Positions 7,094 through 9,990 of a stretch of 9,990 nucleotides of DNA are shown one piece after another (position 1 is the stretch's first letter; every line of letters begins with the position of its first letter). The DNA comes from JAFTYO01 sp045644765 (lineage in GTDB: Bacteria > Pseudomonadota > Alphaproteobacteria > RF32 > CAG-239). The position numbers and the translations under genes are program-made. Below the pieces are notes generated by a model. The model was not told where the DNA came from, ran no database searches, and saw only the letters and a list, made by a program, of their open reading frames with translations. The DNA is taken from positions 1 to 9,990 of the forward strand of contig JAZRHM010000012.1 in NCBI GenBank assembly GCA_045644765.1. The letters are read 5' to 3'.

Positions 7094-7176
7094 AAAGGAA
7101 ATAACATGGCAAACAAAAATCAAGAAGCATTTAAGCAAATGCAAAGATTAACCCAAGCAGCAAAAAACTTTTATGG
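7094..7176 (+). repeat. 83-bp exact direct repeat, copy 1 (5' end of effector 2)
   Basis: Positions 7094-7176 are identical to 7983-8065, from the ribosome site AAAGGAAATAACATGG through codon 23. Similarity continues at lower identity to about codon 73 of both genes, and the copy at 9793-9990 is close too. Such identity in non-functional third positions points to recent duplication or gene conversion of the 5' module. Confidence 0.95.
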
Positions 7177-7783
7177 GAGCAATTATAAACCGGGGAGTTT
7201 GTATCCGCCAAAAGATACAAAGTTTTTCTTAAATGAAGAATATATCCCCTTTGATTTTGATACAGATTATGACAACCCGTTATATAAAGAATATCGCAGA
7301 GTGAGAATGCTTGATAATCCGTTTGAGGATATCAAAAAAGAAGATAATGATATTACTGTTACAACAGGATTAGACAAGGAAAATTATGCAACAAGTGTTA
7401 AAAATGATAAAAGCAAGCTTCCAATTTATAAGGAAATAGCAAATAATATTTGGGAGATTGGTAAACAGGTTGGAAAAGTTTATACAGCTCCCAAAGCTAT
7501 TGCAGATGATTACTATTATTACAAAGACTTAGTAATAAACGATAAATATAAGCATGCAATGATTAATTGTCGTGCAGCACAAAGAGGTTATGCAGATAAG
7601 CAATTAATTTCATTTTTATCTTTACTTGGCGAAGTAAAAGATGTACGCTTGGATAAAGATAATACAAAAGAGGCAAGTGCAGAAGATGACAAAGCAAATA
7701 AATTTGGTAGAATGGTTGGATGGAATAACAGGCAAGGGGATTGCCACGAGATGGTTTCAAGGGTTTACCCTCGTATTAAGTGA
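7106..7783 (+). CDS. effector 2: shared N-terminal domain plus unrecognised C-terminal domain
   Basis: Residues 1-75 are the shared domain, nearly the same as in effector 3. Residues ~76-105 are a polar linker. The C-terminal part (~106-225) shows KYKH150, N154-C155, EVKD (176-179), then DDKANKFGR (194-202) and GDCHEM with C213. Conserved-looking H, D/E and AN-x2-GR residues suggest an enzyme or toxin domain. It vaguely recalls small toxin-associated domains such as DUF6973 (from memory, not asserted). No signal peptide or membrane helix. The ATG has AAAGGA at good distance. The 3' end overlaps, in another frame, an ORF with a membrane helix. The function of the C-terminal domain is unknown. 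Confidence 0.8.
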   Translation: MANKNQEAFKQMQRLTQAAKNFYGSNYKPGSLYPPKDTKFFLNEEYIPFDFDTDYDNPLYKEYRRVRMLDNPFEDIKKEDNDITVTTGLDKENYATSVKNDKSKLPIYKEIANNIWEIGKQVGKVYTAPKAIADDYYYYKDLVINDKYKHAMINCRAAQRGYADKQLISFLSLLGEVKDVRLDKDNTKEASAEDDKANKFGRMVGWNNRQGDCHEMVSRVYPRIK

Positions 7784-7895
7784 AGTTTGGGGAGCGTTAA
7801 AAAAGCTTTCAAAAGTGATTTTGTTTGCGTCAATTTGTATTGCTATTTACATCTCTGTTTGGTGTTGGTATATGCTATTTTTTGTAATGGATTAA
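7686..7895 (+). CDS. small one-helix membrane protein overlapping effector 2, candidate immunity protein
   Basis: A 69-residue reading frame, +1 relative to effector 2, overlapping its last 98 bp and running 112 bp past its stop. The unique part contains a clear membrane helix at residues ~44-66 (VILFASICIAIYISVWCWYM) preceded by Lys residues. The start is uncertain: the ATG at 7686 has AGAGG 12 bases upstream, and no good start lies after the effector stop. By position it matches the immunity genes behind effectors 1 and 3. It might instead be the tail of a longer effector 2 separated by a frameshift. Moderate confidence that the frame is translated, low for the exact start. Confidence 0.42.
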   Translation: MTKQINLVEWLDGITGKGIATRWFQGFTLVLSEVWGALKKLSKVILFASICIAIYISVWCWYMLFFVMD

Positions 7896-7917
7896 AAAGT
7901 AATTTAATTTTTAACAC

Positions 7918-7941
7918 AAGGGGCTTTATGCTCCTTTTTTT
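7918..7941 (+). terminator. intrinsic terminator after effector 2 unit
   Basis: AAGGGGC (7918-7924) pairs with GCTCCTT (7930-7936), with one G-T wobble and a TTTAT loop, and continues into a T-run to 7941. It closes the effector 2 unit, 22 nt after the small membrane ORF, and is directly followed by a second, GGTCGT-family hairpin. Confidence 0.75.
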
Positions 7942-7943
7942 AC

Positions 7944-7979
7944 CGGTCGTGGATGTGATATTTTCACGACCGATTTTTT
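7944..7979 (+). terminator. GGTCGT-family hairpin before effector 3
   Basis: CGGTCGTG (7944-7951) pairs perfectly with CACGACCG (7965-7972), extended by G-T and A-T, with a loop of about nine bases, followed by ATTTTTT. It ends 15 nt before the ATG of effector 3. A complete terminator already lies immediately upstream, so this one is more likely a leader element of effector 3 than needed to end effector 2. Confidence 0.72.
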
Positions 7980-7982
7980 ATA

Positions 7983-8065
7983 AAAGGAAATAACATGGCA
8001 AACAAAAATCAAGAAGCATTTAAGCAAATGCAAAGATTAACCCAAGCAGCAAAAAACTTTTATGG
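7983..8065 (+). repeat. 83-bp exact direct repeat, copy 2 (5' end of effector 3)
   Basis: Identical to 7094-7176, offset by 889 bp. Together with the third, slightly diverged copy at 9793-9990 it gives a set of same-orientation homology blocks that could recombine and swap or delete effector modules. Confidence 0.95.
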
Positions 8066-8846
8066 CAACAATTATAATCCGGGGAGTTTGTATCCGCCAA
8101 GAGATACAAAATTTTTCTTAAATGAAGAATATATTCCATTTGATTTTGATACAGATTATGATGATCCGTTATATAAAGAATATCGACGTGTCAGAATGCT
8201 TGATAATCCGCTTGATAATATACAAAAAGGACAAGATATTACATATGAACAAGCCCAAAAAGATTTAAAAGAACAACTCCAAAGGGCAGAAGATATAAAA
8301 AATTATCCGTATCTTGATTGGAATAATGCAAATAATAAAACTTTTTGTTATGGACATAAAGAAACAAAAGAGAAAGATTTTGTCACTCATCCGTGGAAAT
8401 ATTTTGATGGTTCTAATGCTTGTAAAAAAGACATAAAGAAGTGTCCTGATGCTACACCGCAACAAATAAGTGAAGGATTTTCTAATTTGGGTAAAACATA
8501 TAAATACAATCATGTACCAGAATACTATAAAGATAAGACAGATTTACGATTATCTGATGATTATTGCCGTGATTTATTGGAAAAAGATATAAATACACGA
8601 TATAGTGAATTATCAGGTTATAAGTGGTTTAGAGATGCAAGCCCTTCTTTGCAAGCTAGTGCACAAGAAGTGTATTTCAACTCGGGCTTTGGAAGTTTTC
8701 CAAAAGCATTAAATTTTGCTAAAGAGAAAAAGCAACAAGAATTTTGCGATAATTTACATCGTAAGGATAATGGAAATGCAATTATGAAACAAAGAAATGA
8801 ATGGGTTGACAATTATTGCCGGAGGGGGTATTTTTACAACAAATAG
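7995..8846 (+). CDS. effector 3: shared N-terminal domain plus GH24 (T4-lysozyme-like) domain
   Basis: Residues 1-75 are the shared domain; 76-95 form a linker. From about 96 the protein follows GH24 muramidases. E99, D108 and T116 fit the catalytic Glu-Asp-Thr triad: E to D is nine residues apart as in T4 lysozyme E11-D20, and CYGH (118-121) stands where GIGH or GYGH is found. Later come a D-x-L-L-E-x-D helix (LSDDYCRDLLEKDI), the FNSGFGSF segment and the C-terminal RNEWVDNY...G motif of the family. It should cleave the MurNAc-GlcNAc bond in peptidoglycan. Several Cys residues (118, and pairs later) could form disulfides in a periplasm. No signal peptide. A secreted protein follows 26 bp downstream and is a candidate inhibitor. 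Confidence 0.85.
   Translation: MANKNQEAFKQMQRLTQAAKNFYGNNYNPGSLYPPRDTKFFLNEEYIPFDFDTDYDDPLYKEYRRVRMLDNPLDNIQKGQDITYEQAQKDLKEQLQRAEDIKNYPYLDWNNANNKTFCYGHKETKEKDFVTHPWKYFDGSNACKKDIKKCPDATPQQISEGFSNLGKTYKYNHVPEYYKDKTDLRLSDDYCRDLLEKDINTRYSELSGYKWFRDASPSLQASAQEVYFNSGFGSFPKALNFAKEKKQQEFCDNLHRKDNGNAIMKQRNEWVDNYCRRGYFYNK
8806..8834 (+). promoter_or_regulatory. promoter candidate for the secreted immunity-like gene
   Basis: A perfect TTGACA (8806-8811) and TATTTT (8829-8834) lie 17 bp apart inside the 3' end of effector 3, about 40 bp before the ATG at 8873. It would allow expression of the secreted protein without the effector, as proposed for the promoter at 1422-1450. Confidence 0.45.
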
Positions 8847-8872
8847 TAAACTAAGTTAAAAGGATTAATCTT

Positions 8873-9694
8873 ATGAAAGTTATAAAACAAATATTGATAA
8901 TTATCATAATGTTAAATGTTAATATATGTATGGCAACTGAACCGGTTAATCCTTTGTTTAGACTAAAGCTGAAATTTTTAAGAGGAGAAACTTCTGACGG
9001 ATTTTATATTGAAGATGACCATAAGAATCAAATATTATATCCCGGAAAGAACAGTATTAAGAAAGAATGTAAACAAATCACAAACACTATGGAAGAATTA
9101 GCTTATGATTGTGTGTATCATAACAATAAATATACATCTAATGTAATTTTTACTTATAGGGTAATTTATCAAGATGAAGGTAAGATTTTGATAAAGAATG
9201 AACAATTTACAAAATATTCAGATGATGAGAAAAATGAAACAAATACGGATTACAGATATTATGTTCCGTATGATATAGGCCAAGAAGATTTAAGAGCAGT
9301 AGAAGAATATTTTGACAAGCCCAAAGGACCTGTAGATAAATTTGTAAATCCTATATTTAATATGGAGTTACAACCGTATTCAAGGCATGCATGGCCGGTA
9401 AGATTAACGCCCAATTCCGAAACGATATATTTGAACGGTAGAATATGGAAAGCAGATTGTTCAATTGTGGAAAATAATTTTTTACATGTTATGCTTAAAT
9501 GCTATACAGATTATGAAGATGAAGGAACTCGATTAACATACGAAGAATATTTTGTAAAAGAAGAGAGAAAAGATGTGATACTAATCAGGCATATTACATA
9601 TGATGAATATAGACACAGAAGTGGAGTGGGGATGTTATACATTAATAAAAAAGATATAAAGAAATGTATATTTGATGGTTTGATTTGCTACTAG
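8873..9694 (+). CDS. secreted two-repeat protein, candidate periplasmic immunity protein for GH24 effector
   Basis: A 273-residue protein with a clear signal peptide: K2/K5, hydrophobic core 7-18, likely cleavage after A21 (ICMA-TE). No lipobox is seen. The mature part holds two diverged copies of one domain, starting at VNPLF (25) and VNPIF (158). Each copy has a Cys pair with identical 14-residue spacing (C66/C80 and C196/C210) and a later Y-x-DEG strand, followed by a strand-rich segment. The Cys pairs suggest disulfides in the periplasm. It follows the lysozyme-like effector by 26 bp with AAAGGA eight bases before the ATG. A periplasmic lysozyme inhibitor is the natural reading, but it is not recognisably of the Ivy, MliC or PliI families. 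Role inferred from location and export. Confidence 0.8.
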   Translation: MKVIKQILIIIIMLNVNICMATEPVNPLFRLKLKFLRGETSDGFYIEDDHKNQILYPGKNSIKKECKQITNTMEELAYDCVYHNNKYTSNVIFTYRVIYQDEGKILIKNEQFTKYSDDEKNETNTDYRYYVPYDIGQEDLRAVEEYFDKPKGPVDKFVNPIFNMELQPYSRHAWPVRLTPNSETIYLNGRIWKADCSIVENNFLHVMLKCYTDYEDEGTRLTYEEYFVKEERKDVILIRHITYDEYRHRSGVGMLYINKKDIKKCIFDGLICY

Positions 9695-9745
9695 AGTATC
9701 TGATAAACACAATTTTTTAATATAAATTAGAGTGGTAAAATATAA

Positions 9746-9777
9746 TGGTCGTGAAAAAGATTCACGACCAAATTTTT
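9746..9777 (+). terminator. GGTCGT-family hairpin before effector 4
   Basis: TGGTCGTGAA (9746-9755) pairs perfectly over 10 bp with TTCACGACCA (9761-9770) around an AAAGA loop, followed by AATTTTT. It ends 15 nt before the effector 4 ATG and is the most regular member of the family. Confidence 0.75.
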
Positions 9778-9792
9778 ATAGAAGGAAAGAAG

Positions 9793-9990
9793 ATGACAAA
9801 TAAAAATCAAGAAGCGTTTGAGCAAATGCAAAGACTGACAAAGGCAGCTAAAAACTTTTATGGGAGCAATTATAAACCGGAGAGTTTATATCCGCCAAGA
9901 GATACAAAATTTTTGCTTGATGAAGAATATGTTCCGTTTGATTTTGATACAGATTATGATGATCCGTTGTATAAAAAATATCGAAGAGTA
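9793..9990 (+). CDS. effector 4, N-terminal part only (cut by window end)
   Basis: The first 66 codons of a fourth protein with the shared N-terminal domain (FYGSNYKP, LYPPRDTKF, EEYVPFDF, YRRV). The ATG at 9793 follows GAAGGAAAGAAG. It is closest to effectors 2 and 3 in sequence but has DEEY like effector 1 where they have NEEY. The C-terminal domain lies beyond the window, so its activity is unknown; by analogy it should be another toxin domain with an immunity gene behind it. Confidence 0.85.
   Translation, partial: MTNKNQEAFEQMQRLTKAAKNFYGSNYKPESLYPPRDTKFLLDEEYVPFDFDTDYDDPLYKKYRRV

Noticed and set aside
7787..7993. TTG-started open frame after effector 2
   Set aside because: It has a poor start, a Cys-rich unlikely composition, and runs through a terminator and the next hairpin. 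The other frame over 7783-7895 has a much better membrane helix.
7995..9694. Reading effector 3 and the secreted protein as an ordinary phage endolysin/spanin lysis cassette
   Set aside because: The lysozyme domain carries the same N-terminus as non-lysozyme proteins, the secreted protein has no membrane anchor or lipobox, and three other proteins with that N-terminus would be unexplained. It remains a weaker alternative.
9741..9746. TATAAT as a promoter -10 before effector 4
   Set aside because: No acceptable -35 box lies 16-18 bp upstream, and the start of transcription would fall inside the hairpin.

Overview
The window looks like an AT-rich (roughly 30% G+C by eye) Gram-negative chromosome, most likely an alphaproteobacterium. 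It opens with a complete 5S rRNA gene of proteobacterial type, the end of an rRNA operon. A signal-peptide protein placed beside a peptidoglycan hydrolase fits a periplasm. The taxon is inferred from the 5S sequence and base composition only.

Layout, all on the + strand. 1-186: 5S rRNA and its terminator. 187-579: AT-rich non-coding leader with short direct repeats, a candidate promoter and two tandem terminator-like hairpins. 580-2170: a DUF2778/Tlde1-like L,D-transpeptidase-fold effector followed by two paralogous three-helix membrane proteins that appear to have their own promoter. 2278-6998: a compact podovirus-type head module in the order portal, small protein, scaffold, major capsid protein, glycine-zipper virion-like protein. 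7106-9990: three more proteins that share their first ~75 residues with the first effector but carry different C-terminal domains (an unrecognised domain, a GH24 lysozyme-like domain, and one cut off by the window end). Candidate immunity genes lie among them: a one-helix membrane ORF overlapping the second effector, and a secreted two-repeat protein after the lysozyme.

The main reading is inference. A phage head module sits inside an array of polymorphic effectors that share an N-terminal 'address' domain, lack signal peptides, and in at least two cases target peptidoglycan. Putative immunity genes follow them. No terminase, integrase, tail or replication gene is visible, and the left flank, where a large terminase gene would normally precede the portal, is effector/immunity genes and then the rRNA operon. 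This suggests a domesticated or satellite capsid that carries or delivers protein toxins. The alternative is a phage or prophage whose virion-bound lysins are unusually diversified and whose terminase lies to the right.

Six genes (all four effectors, the portal and the glycine-zipper protein) have a terminator-like hairpin 15-27 nt before the start codon, too close for a promoter in between. Four of the six share a GGTCGTGA/TCACGACC stem. The two most convincing immunity candidates lack this hairpin and instead have their own promoter-like sequences. That layout fits conditional read-through of effector and capsid genes with separately expressed immunity.
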